Source: Cryobacterium psychrotolerans (GTDB lineage Bacteria > Actinomycetota > Actinomycetes > Actinomycetales > Microbacteriaceae). Taken from it: a DNA stretch of 64,000 bases. Both the position numbers and the translations under genes were made by a program. The notes under the pieces are model-generated. The model searched no databases. It was not told the DNA's origin and worked only from the letters and a program-made list of their open reading frames with translations. Shown piece after piece: positions 47,426 to 56,347 of this stretch (position 1 is the stretch's first letter; every line of letters starts with the position of its first letter). The DNA lies in NCBI RefSeq assembly GCF_900101115.1, contig NZ_FNFU01000004.1, positions 124,001 through 188,000 of the forward strand, given 5' to 3'.

Positions 47426-48085
47426 CTACGCTCCCTTCACTGCGTTGCGGACGAATACGAGGCGGCCCTTGGCGCCGGGAACGGCACCCTTGACCAGCAG
47501 GAGGCCCTTCTCGGCGTCAACCGCGTGAACCTTGAGGTTCATGACGGTGACGCGCTCTCCACCCATACGACCGGCCATGCGCATGCCCTTGAAGACACGG
47601 CTCGGGGTCGAGGAAGCACCGATGGAACCGGGCTTGCGGTGGTTACGGTGTGAACCGTGCGAAGCGGAAACACCCTTGAAGTTGTGGCGCTTCATGACAC
47701 CGGCGAAGCCCTTGCCCTTGCTGGTGCCCATGACATCGACCTTGGTGCCGGCAACGAAGACACCGTCAACGGTGAGTTCCTGGCCCAGGGTGTAGTCAGC
47801 GGCATCCGCGGTGCGGAGCTCGGTGAGGTGACGGCGCGGCGTGACGCCGGCCTTGTCGAAGTGGCCTGCGGCCGGCTTGTTCACCTTGCGCGGGTCGATG
47901 GCGCCTGCAGCGATCTGAACGCCGGCGTAGCCGTCGATCTCCTTGCTGCGGATCTGGGTCACAACGTTCGGCGAGATCTCGATGACGGTGACGGGTACGA
48001 GCTTGTTGTTCTCGTCCCACACCTGGGTCATGCCGAGCTTCTTGCCGAGCAGACCCTTGGTGGTCTTGGTATCGGAGTAAGACAT
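47426..48085 (-). CDS. rplC: Ribosomal protein L3 (uL3)
   Basis: A 219-residue protein: [59 protein letters not shown]. Standard. Confidence 0.98.
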   Translation of the reverse strand: MSYSDTKTTKGLLGKKLGMTQVWDENNKLVPVTVIEISPNVVTQIRSKEIDGYAGVQIAAGAIDPRKVNKPAAGHFDKAGVTPRRHLTELRTADAADYTLGQELTVDGVFVAGTKVDVMGTSKGKGFAGVMKRHNFKGVSASHGSHRNHRKPGSIGASSTPSRVFKGMRMAGRMGGERVTVMNLKVHAVDAEKGLLLVKGAVPGAKGRLVFVRNAVKGA

Positions 48086-48093
48086 ACCGGCCC

Positions 48094-48402
48094 CTACAGC
48101 TTGATCTCGATGTTGACGTCTGCCGGGAGGTCGAGACGCATAAGCGAGTCGACGGCCTTCGGCGTCGGGTCAATGATGTCGATCAGACGCTTGTGGGTGC
48201 GCATTTCAAAGTGCTCCCGGCTGTCCTTGTACTTGTGAGGGGAACGGATGACACACACCACGTTCTTCTCGGTCGGAAGCGGCACGGGGCCGACGACGGT
48301 GGCACCCGCACGGGTGACTGTGTCGACGATCTTGCGCGCCGAGGTGTCGATGACCTCGTGGTCGTACGACTTAAGCCGAATGCGGATTTTCTGTCCCGCC
48401 AT
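48094..48402 (-). CDS. rpsJ: Ribosomal protein S10 (uS10)
   Basis: A 102-residue protein and NusE homologue: [19 protein letters not shown] and [23 protein letters not shown] 48402 is the family start. First gene of the long S10-spc run; a leader of about 300 bases precedes it. Confidence 0.98.
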   Translation of the reverse strand: MAGQKIRIRLKSYDHEVIDTSARKIVDTVTRAGATVVGPVPLPTEKNVVCVIRSPHKYKDSREHFEMRTHKRLIDIIDPTPKAVDSLMRLDLPADVNIEIKL

Positions 48403-48637
48403 GTCGAACTCTCTCTCTGTCAAGGCTTCTTACATCCCGAAGGCTGCATTGGACGCCGTAGTAGCACTACTGCTGAAGCACCACTGTTCTTCTGTCAATT
48501 TCAGCTCACACCGAAGGATCGGTCTTCGCTAAGGCCAACTCCCGCGCACCGGCGAACCGGAGGGCGGACGTGGTTCTACCCACATCTTTTGGAGAGTTGA
48601 TTCAAGCTGTGCTCTGCTACCCGCGGCCTAACCTGGA

Positions 48638-48673
48638 CTCCCCTGGGGAGCGGTTATGCACTGCCTGGCAGTG
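48638..48673 (-). promoter_or_regulatory. Paired hairpins in the rpsJ leader
   Basis: CTCCCC-T-GGGGAG (48638-48650) and CACTGCC-T-GGCAGTG (48659-48673), 8 bases apart. With a one-base loop each, they may act as parts of larger stems. Confidence 0.35.
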
Positions 48674-48720
48674 ATTCCAGCCGCTGCGCAGAACGCGGGC
48701 CGAAAGTGTTGAACTAGAAG

Positions 48721-48750
48721 AGTCTGCCACACGGTTGATGCTTTCTGCAA
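48721..48750 (-). promoter_or_regulatory. Candidate promoter of the S10-spc operon
   Basis: On the minus strand TTGCAG (48750-48745), an 18-base spacer and CAGACT (48726-48721) preceded by TGTGG. The -10 box is weak, so this is tentative. The expected leader is about 310 bases. Confidence 0.35.
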
Positions 48751-48876
48751 CCCGGGCGTGTCGCTTTGGGCGTGTCCCTCTCGCCCAATGCCCGCCCGGG
48801 AGTCGCGCGACGACGGTGCGGGCGCGGGAACCCGCGCGCCGATGTGCATTCCTGCGAGTTTCTCCCGAATCTCGCG

Positions 48877-48939
48877 TTGCGCGGGTGGCGCGCCGCTGCG
48901 CGGGTGGCGCACGTCCCGCGCAGCGGCGTATTACCCGCG
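48877..48939. repeat. 63-base GC-rich hairpin repeat, left copy
   Basis: Contains CCGCTGCGCGGG-N10-CCCGCGCAGCGG and overlaps the last three codons of the AbiEi-like gene. It aligns without gaps to 50015-50077, with about 80% identity by eye. Confidence 0.65.
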
Positions 48940-49911
48940 ATTCAGCCGCGAAGGTCCGACCGGAAGCCCGAGCTGGAGCAAACGCGCCCGTAGCCGGTAC
49001 TGATTCAGCCCGGTGGCGGTGTCCCAGCGTGTGAACGCACGTACCTGTCGCCGGATGCCGTCCTCCCGCAGCTTCTCCGCGTACACCACCTCGGCCGGCG
49101 TCCGCCCCCCGAGCATCACCGGGTCGAAGTATTTGCCTGCACCGTCGCACTCGCCGACGCAGTCGTAGTCCCGCCAGAAGAAGTCCGTTTCCACGGCTCG
49201 GCCGTCAACCTCGAAGCGATGCTGGAGTTCCGGGGCCGGGAATCCGCTCAGCGCGATGTTGACGCGGCTCCCCGATTCGCTGGAGGATCCGGACAGGTGG
49301 GTGCCGAAGTCGATGATTGCGCGCGCCCGAACGGATCCTCGGAAGGGAAGCATCCTTTCCCAGGTGTCAAATAGCTCCTCCCTGGTCGTCAAAGGGAGCA
49401 CTCGGCCGAAGCGGTCGACTGCGAGCGCACGATCGACCGCCGCGACCGCCGACTTCAGATCCATGGTGGCGGCGAGATCGACGACCGTTCGCCCGACGGT
49501 CGTCAGGAGCACTCCATCGCGTTCGGTCACGTCTGCCTCGTGAATGCCCAATGCGTGCTTTCGAATCCCGGGATCAGACCGACCGCCGGCCGCGCGTTCG
49601 ATCAGGAAGTGGACCTCCCGCGGCCATGGCACAAGAATCGGCAGCCCCCAGAGGACCGCGGCAGATTGATGGGATACCGGCAGGGAGCCCCTGCGGGCCA
49701 GCGCGGCACCGCGCACCCGAAGCTCGTACTGCTGGTCCGGCGTGAACTCCCGCCAGCGAGCAGCAACGATGTACTGCCCGCGGTAGAACCGATATAGGTG
49801 CCCACGCCCAGCCAGGCGACGCAGACGAAGGTCTTCGCCGAGGGCCCCGCTGAGGTCGGAGGCGAGCACGAGGCCGTCGGTGAGGGCGTCTGCGTCATTC
49901 GGCTCGAGCAT
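48931..49911 (-). CDS. AbiEi-like N-terminal domain plus PD-(D/E)XK nuclease-like C-terminus
   Basis: A 326-residue protein. The first 75 residues (DGLVLASDLSGALGEDLRLRRLAGRGHLY) look like the winged-helix antitoxin domain of AbiEi-type proteins. The middle has GVLLTTVGRTVVDLAAT. The C-terminal part carries ETDFFWRDYDCVGECDGAGK, the D-(E)x(K) pattern of DUF559/PD-(D/E)XK nucleases. ATG 49911 is the preferred start; GTG starts upstream are possible and no clear ribosome site is visible. It is an accessory gene placed between tuf and rpsJ and flanked by related repeats. No AbiEii toxin gene is adjacent. Function unknown. Confidence 0.65.
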   Translation of the reverse strand: MLEPNDADALTDGLVLASDLSGALGEDLRLRRLAGRGHLYRFYRGQYIVAARWREFTPDQQYELRVRGAALARRGSLPVSHQSAAVLWGLPILVPWPREVHFLIERAAGGRSDPGIRKHALGIHEADVTERDGVLLTTVGRTVVDLAATMDLKSAVAAVDRALAVDRFGRVLPLTTREELFDTWERMLPFRGSVRARAIIDFGTHLSGSSSESGSRVNIALSGFPAPELQHRFEVDGRAVETDFFWRDYDCVGECDGAGKYFDPVMLGGRTPAEVVYAEKLREDGIRRQVRAFTRWDTATGLNQYRLRARLLQLGLPVGPSRLNRG

Positions 49912-50014
49912 CCGTTCAGTCTGTTCGACGGACACGCACGCCGAGTGGGTACGGCGCCAATCGGGTGGAGGATCCCCATGCGCGCCCACTGGGGAGGACT
50001 CCCGTCCGCCCGAG

Positions 50015-50077
50015 TTACGCGGGCGTTGCGCCCGTGCGCGGGCGGCGCAACGCCCGCGTAGCGGCGCACTACCCGCG
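50015..50077. repeat. 63-base GC-rich hairpin repeat, right copy
   Basis: Contains the perfect 15-bp inverted repeat ACGCGGGCGTTGCGC (50017-50031) and complement (50045-50059). Same orientation as 48877-48939. Confidence 0.65.
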
Positions 50078-50093
50078 CTCGGCCCGGCTGCCG

Positions 50094-50303
50094 CTATTCG
50101 TTGCCGACCTTCTTGTCGGCTGCGTCGCGGGCGCCCTCGATCTGTTCGTCGAACTTGCCGCCCGTGACCTTCTTGACGGCATCCGCTGTTCCGCCGAGCA
50201 GCTTGTCGCTGATGTCCTCGGCCTGCTGGCTGTTCAGCGCTTCCTTGACCTTGTTGTCGTCCAGGAATTCCTGGGCCTTCCTGGTGATGTCCTCGAGTCC
50301 CAC
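50094..50303 (-). CDS. MT0933-like antitoxin family protein
   Basis: A 69-residue charged helical protein: MGLEDITRKAQEFLDDNKVK, then a Lys/Asp/Ala-rich segment TGGKFDEQIEGARDAADKKV typical of the MT0933 (Rv0909) antitoxin family. GTG 50303 has GGAGGAG upstream. The usual partner (an Rv0910-like toxin) is not next to it; in many actinobacteria such proteins stand alone and may not be antitoxins. Confidence 0.72.
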   Translation of the reverse strand: MGLEDITRKAQEFLDDNKVKEALNSQQAEDISDKLLGGTADAVKKVTGGKFDEQIEGARDAADKKVGNE

Positions 50304-50424
50304 GATCGCTCCTCCGGTGTCGGCCGCCCTGCGCGGCTCATCCCGTCAAAACTAGAACGACGCTGCGACCGGCGCAATGCCCCGACCCTTGGCACACAAG
50401 CCGGGCACGCAGCCGGGCACACAA

Positions 50425-50456
50425 AAAGGGGCCGGGCCCGAAGGCCCGACCCCTTT
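50425..50456 (-). terminator. Terminator of the str operon after tuf
   Basis: A 14-bp stem, AAAGGGGTCGGGCC with UUCG loop (minus sense), one G-U pair, ending in a UUUUU run. Confidence 0.88.
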
Positions 50457-50495
50457 CGGATCGACTAGCTCAGCATGCGAGCCGGCAGAAGGTTG

Positions 50496-51689
50496 TTACT
50501 TGAGTACCTTGGTGACAGTTCCGGCGCCGACGGTGCGGCCACCTTCACGGATAGCAAAGCCGAGGCCCTCTTCCATGGCGATCGGCTGAATCAGCGTGAC
50601 CGTCATGTCGGTGGTGTCGCCGGGCATGACCATCTCGGTGCCCTCGGGCAGCGTGATGACGCCGGTGACGTCCGTGGTGCGGAAGTAGAACTGCGGGCGG
50701 TAGTTGGCGTAGAACGGGTTGTGACGGCCACCCTCATCCTTTGACAGGATGTAGGCGGTGCCCTCGAACTCGGTGTGCGGCGTAACCGAACCCGGCTTGA
50801 CGACGACCTGGCCGCGCTCGACGTCTTCGCGCTTGGTGCCACGAAGAAGAAGACCACAGTTCTCGCCGGCCCACGCCTCGTCGAGCTGCTTGTGGAACAT
50901 CTCGATACCAGTGACCGTGGTCTTCTGCGTCGGGCGGATGCCGACGATCTCGACCTCGGAGTTGATCTTGAGGGTTCCACGCTCGGCGCGGCCGGTGACA
51001 ACGGTTCCACGACCGGTGATCGTGAAGACGTCCTCGACGGGCATGAGGAACGGCTTGTCCTTGTCGCGGACGGGGTCCGGGATGAAGTCGTCGACAGCCT
51101 TCATGAGCTCAAGGATGTTCGCGGTCCACTTGGGGTCGCCCTCGAGCGCCTTGAGTGCAGAGACGCGCACGACGGGAGCGTTGTCCCCGTCGAAGCCCTG
51201 GGCGGAGAGGAGCTCGCGAACCTCGAGCTCAACGAGCTCAAGGATCTCTTCGTCATCGACCATGTCGGACTTGTTCAGCGCGACCATCAGGGACGGCACG
51301 CCGACCTGCTTGGCGAGAAGAACGTGCTCGCGGGTCTGAGCCATCGGGCCGTCAGTAGCGGCAACCACCAGGATTGCGCCGTCCATCTGAGCAGCACCGG
51401 TGATCATGTTCTTGATGTAGTCAGCGTGGCCCGGGGCGTCAACGTGTGCGTAGTGACGCTTCTCGGTCTCGTACTCAACATGCGAGATGTTGATCGTGAT
51501 GCCGCGCTGGCGCTCTTCGGGAGCGGAGTCGATCGACGCGAAGTCGCGCTGAACGTTGGTCTTGGACGGATACGTGTCGGCAAGGACCTTTGAGATCGCT
51601 GCAGTCAGCGTGGTCTTTCCGTGGTCAACGTGACCGATCGTTCCGATGTTTACGTGCGGCTTGGTCCGCTCGAACTTGGCCTTGGCCAC
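50496..51689 (-). CDS. tuf: Elongation factor Tu
   Basis: A 397-residue GTPase delivering aminoacyl-t[17 protein letters not shown] (P-loop), [12 protein letters not shown] and NKSD are the G motifs; domains 2 and 3 are complete. GTG start ([13 protein letters not shown]) with GAGGAGG upstream. Only one copy is visible, as last gene of the str operon. Confidence 0.98.
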   Translation of the reverse strand: MAKAKFERTKPHVNIGTIGHVDHGKTTLTAAISKVLADTYPSKTNVQRDFASIDSAPEERQRGITINISHVEYETEKRHYAHVDAPGHADYIKNMITGAAQMDGAILVVAATDGPMAQTREHVLLAKQVGVPSLMVALNKSDMVDDEEILELVELEVRELLSAQGFDGDNAPVVRVSALKALEGDPKWTANILELMKAVDDFIPDPVRDKDKPFLMPVEDVFTITGRGTVVTGRAERGTLKINSEVEIVGIRPTQKTTVTGIEMFHKQLDEAWAGENCGLLLRGTKREDVERGQVVVKPGSVTPHTEFEGTAYILSKDEGGRHNPFYANYRPQFYFRTTDVTGVITLPEGTEMVMPGDTTDMTVTLIQPIAMEEGLGFAIREGGRTVGAGTVTKVLK

Positions 51690-51720
51690 TGTAGGTCCTC
51701 CTCAGGATCCTCGTGCAGTC

Positions 51721-51748
51721 CACCGGCCGCTTTTCACGGCGACCGGTG
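51721..51748 (-). promoter_or_regulatory. Hairpin in the tuf leader
   Basis: CACCGGTCGC-N8-GCGGCCGGTG (minus sense) with one wobble pair, in the 137-base gap between fusA and tuf. A GGCC-UUCG-GGCC hairpin lies further upstream in the same gap. Confidence 0.4.
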
Positions 51749-51826
51749 ACGCTGCTGGAGATGTGTCTACTTATGTTACTTGGGCCAGGCGGCCTAAGCG
51801 ATTCGGCCCGAAGGCCAGGGGTTGGG

Positions 51827-53941
51827 CTATTCGCCCTTGTTCTTCTGGATGATCTCGTCGGCGACAGCCCTCGGGACCTCCGCATAGCTCTCGAAAGTCA
51901 TCGAGTACACGGCGCGGCCGGAGGTCTTCGACCTCAGGTCACCGATGTATCCGAACATCTCCGAGAGGGGCACGTGGGCGCGAATTACCTTCACGCCCTG
52001 CGCGTCCTCCATGGTCTGGATCTGCCCGCGACGCGAGTTGAGGTCTCCGATGACGTCTCCCATGTATTCCTCAGGGGTACGCACCTCGACGGCCATCAAC
52101 GGCTCGAGCAGAACGGGGTTTGCCTTGCGAACGGCTTCCTTGAAGCCCATCGATCCGGCAATCTTGAACGCCATCTCCGAGGAGTCGACGTCGTGAGCAG
52201 CACCGTCGAGCAGGCTCGCGCGGACGCCGACCATCGGGTAGCCGGCCAGGACGCCAACGTGCAGCGCGTCCTGGATACCAGCGTCGACCGACGGAATGTA
52301 CTCGCGCGGGATGCGGCCGCCGGTGACCTTGTTCACGAACTCGTACGTCTTGTCGACGGTGATTTCCATCGGCTCGAGTGCGATCTGGATCTTCGCGAAC
52401 TGGCCGGAACCACCGGTCTGCTTCTTGTGCGTGTAGTCGTGACGCTCAACCGACTTGCGGATGGTCTCACGGTAGGCAACCTGCGGCTTGCCGACGTTCG
52501 CCTCAACGTTGAATTCACGCTTCATGCGATCGACGAGGATGTCGAGGTGAAGTTCACCCATTCCCTTGATCACCGTCTGGCCAGTTTCCTGGTTCTGCTC
52601 GGTGCGGAAGGTGGGGTCTTCTTCGGCCAGCTTCTGGATCGCGAGACCCAGCTTTTCCTGGTCCTGCTTCGTCTTCGGCTCGATGGCAACCTCGATGACC
52701 GGCTCCGGGAACGTCATCGACTCGAGCACGACCTGTGAGTTCGGGTCGCACAGGGTGTCGCCCGTGGTCGTGTCCTTGAGGCCGATGACCGCGTAGATGT
52801 GACCGGCGGTCACGAAGGCCACCGGGTTCTCCTTGTTGGCGTGCATCTGGAAGATCTTGCCGATGCGCTCCTTCTTGCCCTTGGTCGAGTTGATGACCTG
52901 GGCTCCGGAGTCGAGGCGGCCGGAGTACACGCGCACGTAGGTCAGGCGACCGAAGAACGGGTGCACGGCAACCTTGAAGGCGAGAGCGGTGAACGGCTCG
53001 TCGGCATCCGGGTGACGCATGACGACCTTCTCTTCGTCGCGTGCGTCGTGCGCCTCAATGGCGGGCACGTCGAGCGGCGTCGGGAGGTAGTCAACGACTG
53101 CGTCGAGCATCGGCTGGACGCCGCGGTTCTTGAACGCGGAACCGCAGAGAACCGGGTAGATCTCGCTGTTGACGGTGAGCTTGCGGATGGCGCCCTTGAT
53201 CTCGGCGACAGTCAGCTCTTCGCCGGCGAAGTAACGCTCCATGAGGTCATCGTCGGTTTCGGCGACGGTCTCGAGGAGGAGCTTGCGGTACTCGGCAGCC
53301 TTCTCAACGAGGTCGGCGGGGATCTCTTCGATGGCGTACTTGGCGCCCATCTCGACGTCACCCTTGGAGTCGCCGCGCCAGGTCAGTGCACGCATCTGGA
53401 CGAGGTCGACAACACCCTCGAAGTTCGACTCTTCACCAATGGGCAGCTGGATGACCAGCGGCTTTGCGCCGAGGCGCTTGATGATCGTGTCGACCGTGAA
53501 GTAGAAGTCGGCGCCGAGCTTGTCCATCTTGTTGACGAAGCAAATGCGGGGCACGTCGTACTTGTCGGCCTGGCGCCAGACGGTCTCGGACTGGGGCTCA
53601 ACGCCCTCCTTGCCGTCGAACACGGCGACGGCGCCGTCGAGGACGCGGAGCGAACGCTCCACCTCGACGGTGAAGTCAACGTGACCGGGGGTGTCAATGA
53701 TGTTGATCTGGTTGTTGTCCCAGAAACACGTCGTCGCAGCAGACGTGATCGTGATGCCGCGCTCCTGCTCCTGCGCCATCCAGTCCATCGTCGAGGCGCC
53801 GTCGTGGGTCTCGCCGATCTTGTGGTTGACACCCGTGTAGAACAGGATGCGCTCGGTCGTGGTGGTCTTGCCGGCATCAATGTGCGCCATGATGCCAATA
53901 TTGCGGACCTTGCTCAGGTCGGTCAGCACGTCAAGTGCCAC
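51827..53941 (-). CDS. fusA: Elongation factor G
   Basis: A 704-residue translocation GTPase: [52 protein letters not shown], and domain IV-V sequences ([20 protein letters not shown]). GTG start with GGAGGA upstream. Confidence 0.98.
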   Translation of the reverse strand: MALDVLTDLSKVRNIGIMAHIDAGKTTTTERILFYTGVNHKIGETHDGASTMDWMAQEQERGITITSAATTCFWDNNQINIIDTPGHVDFTVEVERSLRVLDGAVAVFDGKEGVEPQSETVWRQADKYDVPRICFVNKMDKLGADFYFTVDTIIKRLGAKPLVIQLPIGEESNFEGVVDLVQMRALTWRGDSKGDVEMGAKYAIEEIPADLVEKAAEYRKLLLETVAETDDDLMERYFAGEELTVAEIKGAIRKLTVNSEIYPVLCGSAFKNRGVQPMLDAVVDYLPTPLDVPAIEAHDARDEEKVVMRHPDADEPFTALAFKVAVHPFFGRLTYVRVYSGRLDSGAQVINSTKGKKERIGKIFQMHANKENPVAFVTAGHIYAVIGLKDTTTGDTLCDPNSQVVLESMTFPEPVIEVAIEPKTKQDQEKLGLAIQKLAEEDPTFRTEQNQETGQTVIKGMGELHLDILVDRMKREFNVEANVGKPQVAYRETIRKSVERHDYTHKKQTGGSGQFAKIQIALEPMEITVDKTYEFVNKVTGGRIPREYIPSVDAGIQDALHVGVLAGYPMVGVRASLLDGAAHDVDSSEMAFKIAGSMGFKEAVRKANPVLLEPLMAVEVRTPEEYMGDVIGDLNSRRGQIQTMEDAQGVKVIRAHVPLSEMFGYIGDLRSKTSGRAVYSMTFESYAEVPRAVADEIIQKNKGE

Positions 53942-53988
53942 GGGAGTCCTCCGGAAGTCTGTGGTTTGGTGGGGCTAAACAAGCACGG

Positions 53989-54031
53989 TGATCGAGCTTG
54001 TCGAGATCTGTGACCTCGACAAGCTCGATCA
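53989..54031. repeat. 17-bp perfect GATCGAGCTTGTCGAG palindrome between rpsG and fusA
   Basis: The arms TGATCGAGCTTGTCGAG (53989-54005) and its exact complement (54015-54031) have a 9-base loop, inside the str operon. Same family as 38631-38694 and 55148-55167. Confidence 0.75.
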
Positions 54032-54040
54032 TCGAAACGA

Positions 54041-54511
54041 CTACCAGCGGTAGTGTGCGAAGGCCTTGTTCGCCTCAGCCATCTTGTGAGTGTCTTCGCG
54101 ACGCTTCACCGCGGCGCCGAGGCCGTTGGATGCGTCGAGAATCTCGTTGGTGAGACGCTCGGTCATGGTCTTCTCGCGACGCGCCTTGGCGTAGCTGGTC
54201 AACCAGCGGAGGGCCAGGGTGTTGGCGCGGTGAGGCTTGACCTCAACCGGCACCTGGTACGTGGAGCCACCGACGCGGCGCGAACGCACCTCGAGGGTCG
54301 GGCGCACGTTGTCGAGTGCCTTCTTCAGCGTGACAACGGCATCCGCGTTGTTCTTGGCGGTGACTCCTTCGAGTGCGTCGTAAACGATGCGCTCGGCGAG
54401 CCCCTTCTTGCCGTCGAGGAGGATCTTGTTGACCAGCTGGCTGACGATGGGAGCACCGTAAACCGGGTCAGCGATAACGGGACGCTTGGGCGCTGGGCCT
54501 TTACGAGGCAT
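54041..54511 (-). CDS. rpsG: Ribosomal protein S7 (uS7)
   Basis: A 156-residue protein: [37 protein letters not shown], and the end [14 protein letters not shown] overlaps the rpsL stop (TAATG). Confidence 0.98.
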   Translation of the reverse strand: MPRKGPAPKRPVIADPVYGAPIVSQLVNKILLDGKKGLAERIVYDALEGVTAKNNADAVVTLKKALDNVRPTLEVRSRRVGGSTYQVPVEVKPHRANTLALRWLTSYAKARREKTMTERLTNEILDASNGLGAAVKRREDTHKMAEANKAFAHYRW

Positions 54512-54885
54512 TACTTCTTCTCCATCTTGGCGCCGTAACGGCTACGAGCCTGCTTGCGGTTCTTGACGGCCTGGGTGTCCAGTGCGCCGCGAACGATCTT
54601 GTAACGAACACCCGGGAGGTCCTTAACGCGACCGCCGCGGACGAGCACCATCGAGTGCTCCTGCAGGTTGTGACCCTCGCCTGGGATGTAGGCGGTGACC
54701 TCGGTACCGTTCGACAGCTTGACGCGGGCGACCTTGCGAAGAGCCGAGTTCGGCTTCTTCGGGGTGGTGGTGTAGACACGGGTGCAAACGCCGCGCTGCT
54801 GTGGGTTGGACTTCAGGGCGGGAGCCTTGGTCTTGGTGACCTTGGGGCTGCGGCCCTTTCTGACCAACTGCTGAATGGTGGGCAC
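54511..54885 (-). CDS. rpsL: Ribosomal protein S12 (uS12)
   Basis: A 124-residue decoding-centre protein: [19 protein letters not shown] and [17 protein letters not shown]. Lys43 and Lys88 (Met counted) are the sensitive, wild-type residues for streptomycin. GTG start with AAGGAG six bases upstream. First gene of rpsL-rpsG-fusA-tuf. Confidence 0.98.
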   Translation of the reverse strand: MPTIQQLVRKGRSPKVTKTKAPALKSNPQQRGVCTRVYTTTPKKPNSALRKVARVKLSNGTEVTAYIPGEGHNLQEHSMVLVRGGRVKDLPGVRYKIVRGALDTQAVKNRKQARSRYGAKMEKK

Positions 54886-54974
54886 TAATTACTCCTTGAT
54901 ATAACTGCACGGTGACAGCTCATTGATGGCTAGCATTCGTTCCGCACGTCTCCGGGCGAATCGAGTTCATCTGG

Positions 54975-55016
54975 ACCCACCAGCGCGCGGAACGTGTTTC
55001 CGCGATTCAGGTGGGT
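54975..55016 (-). promoter_or_regulatory. Nested double stem in the rpsL leader
   Basis: The outer stem ACCCACC/GGTGGGT (54975-54981, 55010-55016) encloses an inner stem CGCGGAA/TTCCGCG (54986-54992, 54998-55004) with a 5-base loop. It lies in a leader of about 215 bases. Confidence 0.5.
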
Positions 55017-55106
55017 ATGCCGTGGGGGCTGCTCGGAGAGCAAACCCTGAGTGCATGTTCTTGTCGACGGCATAGTTCAACCGCACGACAAAGCGCACAC
55101 CCCAAA

Positions 55107-55136
55107 ATACTAACCCGCGCCTGCCCACCCGGTCAA
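55107..55136 (-). promoter_or_regulatory. Promoter of the str operon
   Basis: On the minus strand TTGACC (55136-55131), an 18-base spacer and TAGTAT (55112-55107). Confidence 0.62.
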
Positions 55137-55147
55137 ATGGATGCCGC

Positions 55148-55167
55148 TGATCGAGCTTGTCGAGATC
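55148..55167. repeat. Single arm of the GATCGAGCTTGTCGAG repeat
   Basis: TGATCGAGCTTGTCGAGATC lies between the rpsL promoter and the end of the next gene; no opposite arm is close by. Confidence 0.6.
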
Positions 55168-55170
55168 CCG

Positions 55171-55824
55171 CTACCCGCTGCTCGGCCAGAGCGGCGAATC
55201 CAGCGCACTCTCCAGGTCGGCGAGCAGCGCCTTCACCTGCGGTTCGACGTACTCGGAGACCGCCCTGTGGATCCGTTCGCGGTGCTCGGCGAGTTCGGCG
55301 CAGACCCGCTTGCCCACGAGGATCGCGTAGTCGTCGGCGAGCTTCAGTTCGGCGCGGATGGCCGCCTTCTCCTCAAGTGAGAGCTGCGGGGGCGGTGGCT
55401 GAACGTCGACGGGTTCCTCGGCGTTGGCGAGTTCGCCGAAGGTGAAGAGGTACGGGGCATCCGGGGCTGCCGGCGGGTCGAGGTCGAGGCCCTTGAACTC
55501 GGGCTCGAGCCCCTCGGCCGGCCGGTATTCCGTGGAGGCCTTGCGAGCCTCATTGAGGCGGAGCTCCCGGCTGAGCAGCGGCAGGTTGCGGTCGGTGTAC
55601 TCATCCACCGACGCATCGATCACGAGTTTCATGCGCATCGAGAGCGCGTGCTGCACCGCGTGAGGGACATCCGTGGCCAGGCCGGCGGCGGCGACAATCG
55701 GCGACCCGAAGCACTGCCGGCAGAGCCTGGCGCGGCCTCGGTGCGTGCCGGGGCGCCAGCGGGGAACCCAACGCAGCCAGTTGTCAACCTCGTGGCTGAC
55801 GCGCGACTCGATGGACCCTTCCAT
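55171..55824 (-). CDS. Unrecognised 217-aa soluble protein
   Basis: I do not recognise this family. The N-terminus is basic with WLRWVPRWRPGTHRGRARLCRQCFGSP, containing a single CxxC. The centre is Pro-rich (about 110-150), and the last 60 residues are Glu/Leu/Ala-rich with a likely long helix (KRVCAELAEHRERIHRAVSEYVEPQVKALL begins it). No signal peptide or membrane segment. Coding is supported by GC pattern and length. It is the last gene on the minus strand before the str operon. Confidence 0.7.
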   Translation of the reverse strand: MEGSIESRVSHEVDNWLRWVPRWRPGTHRGRARLCRQCFGSPIVAAAGLATDVPHAVQHALSMRMKLVIDASVDEYTDRNLPLLSRELRLNEARKASTEYRPAEGLEPEFKGLDLDPPAAPDAPYLFTFGELANAEEPVDVQPPPPQLSLEEKAAIRAELKLADDYAILVGKRVCAELAEHRERIHRAVSEYVEPQVKALLADLESALDSPLWPSSG

Positions 55825-55848
55825 GGATACTGAGGATACTCCCTACGG

Positions 55849-56337
55849 CTACTCGCCGCGGCGTTCCCACGGCCACAGCGGGCGACCGTTTTCGCCCACG
55901 CGGGCCGCGAGGATCCAGGAGTAGACGAGCACGACGATGAAGGCGAGGATGCCGGTCGCCGCGGCGTAGGGGCCGAGCAGCATCGATGACGCGAAGGTGA
56001 GCATATTGATCGACTGCCCCTCCCCTACCGCGTAGAGCACGGCGCCGGCGACAACGAAGGCGGCCACGGCGGCCAGGCCGGTGCCGACGGCGAATCCGAC
56101 CGCGATCCGCTGCCGCTCCGGCGGCGTGTTCACGCCGAGCACGAGCAGGAGGATGAAGACGAGCAGCACGGCCGTTCCGGTCATGCCGGGCCCGACGAGG
56201 GGCCCGGCATCCGGCTGGGTGATGACATCCGTGTTGGTGGCCAGGCTGATCAGGCCGAAGGCGGCGACGACCAGCGCGAGGTAGAGCACCGCCGTGAAGA
56301 CGGCGAGGATCGTCGCGTATTTCTGGTAGTCCCGCAC
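55849..56337 (-). CDS. Unrecognised 162-aa protein with four membrane segments
   Basis: A short integral membrane protein: RDYQKYATILAVFTAVLYLALVV begins segment one, then three more hydrophobic stretches, ending in the charged tail ARVGENGRPLWPWERRGE. The GTG start at 56337 is 11 bases after the upstream stop; TAAGCT, overlapping that stop, lies seven bases before it. A longer frame upstream overlaps the next gene and is not credible. Function unknown. Confidence 0.7.
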   Translation of the reverse strand: MRDYQKYATILAVFTAVLYLALVVAAFGLISLATNTDVITQPDAGPLVGPGMTGTAVLLVFILLLVLGVNTPPERQRIAVGFAVGTGLAAVAAFVVAGAVLYAVGEGQSINMLTFASSMLLGPYAAATGILAFIVVLVYSWILAARVGENGRPLWPWERRGE

Positions 56338-56347
56338 AAGGCCGAGC

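Larger units (their letters stand above)
48403..48930. other. 528-base rpsJ leader and promoter region
   Basis: No gene is supported. It contains the S10 promoter candidate (48721-48750), two perfect short hairpins (48638-48650, 48659-48673), and at its far end the first of two related hairpin repeats (48877-48939). Confidence 0.6.

Noticed and set aside
48617..49150. Open frames on both strands in the rpsJ upstream region
   Set aside because: They have no family resemblance, are Arg-rich and cross the hairpin repeat; no ribosome sites were seen.
48877..50077. Insertion sequence ends around the AbiEi-like gene
   Set aside because: The repeats are direct and hairpin-like, and there is no transposase or target duplication.
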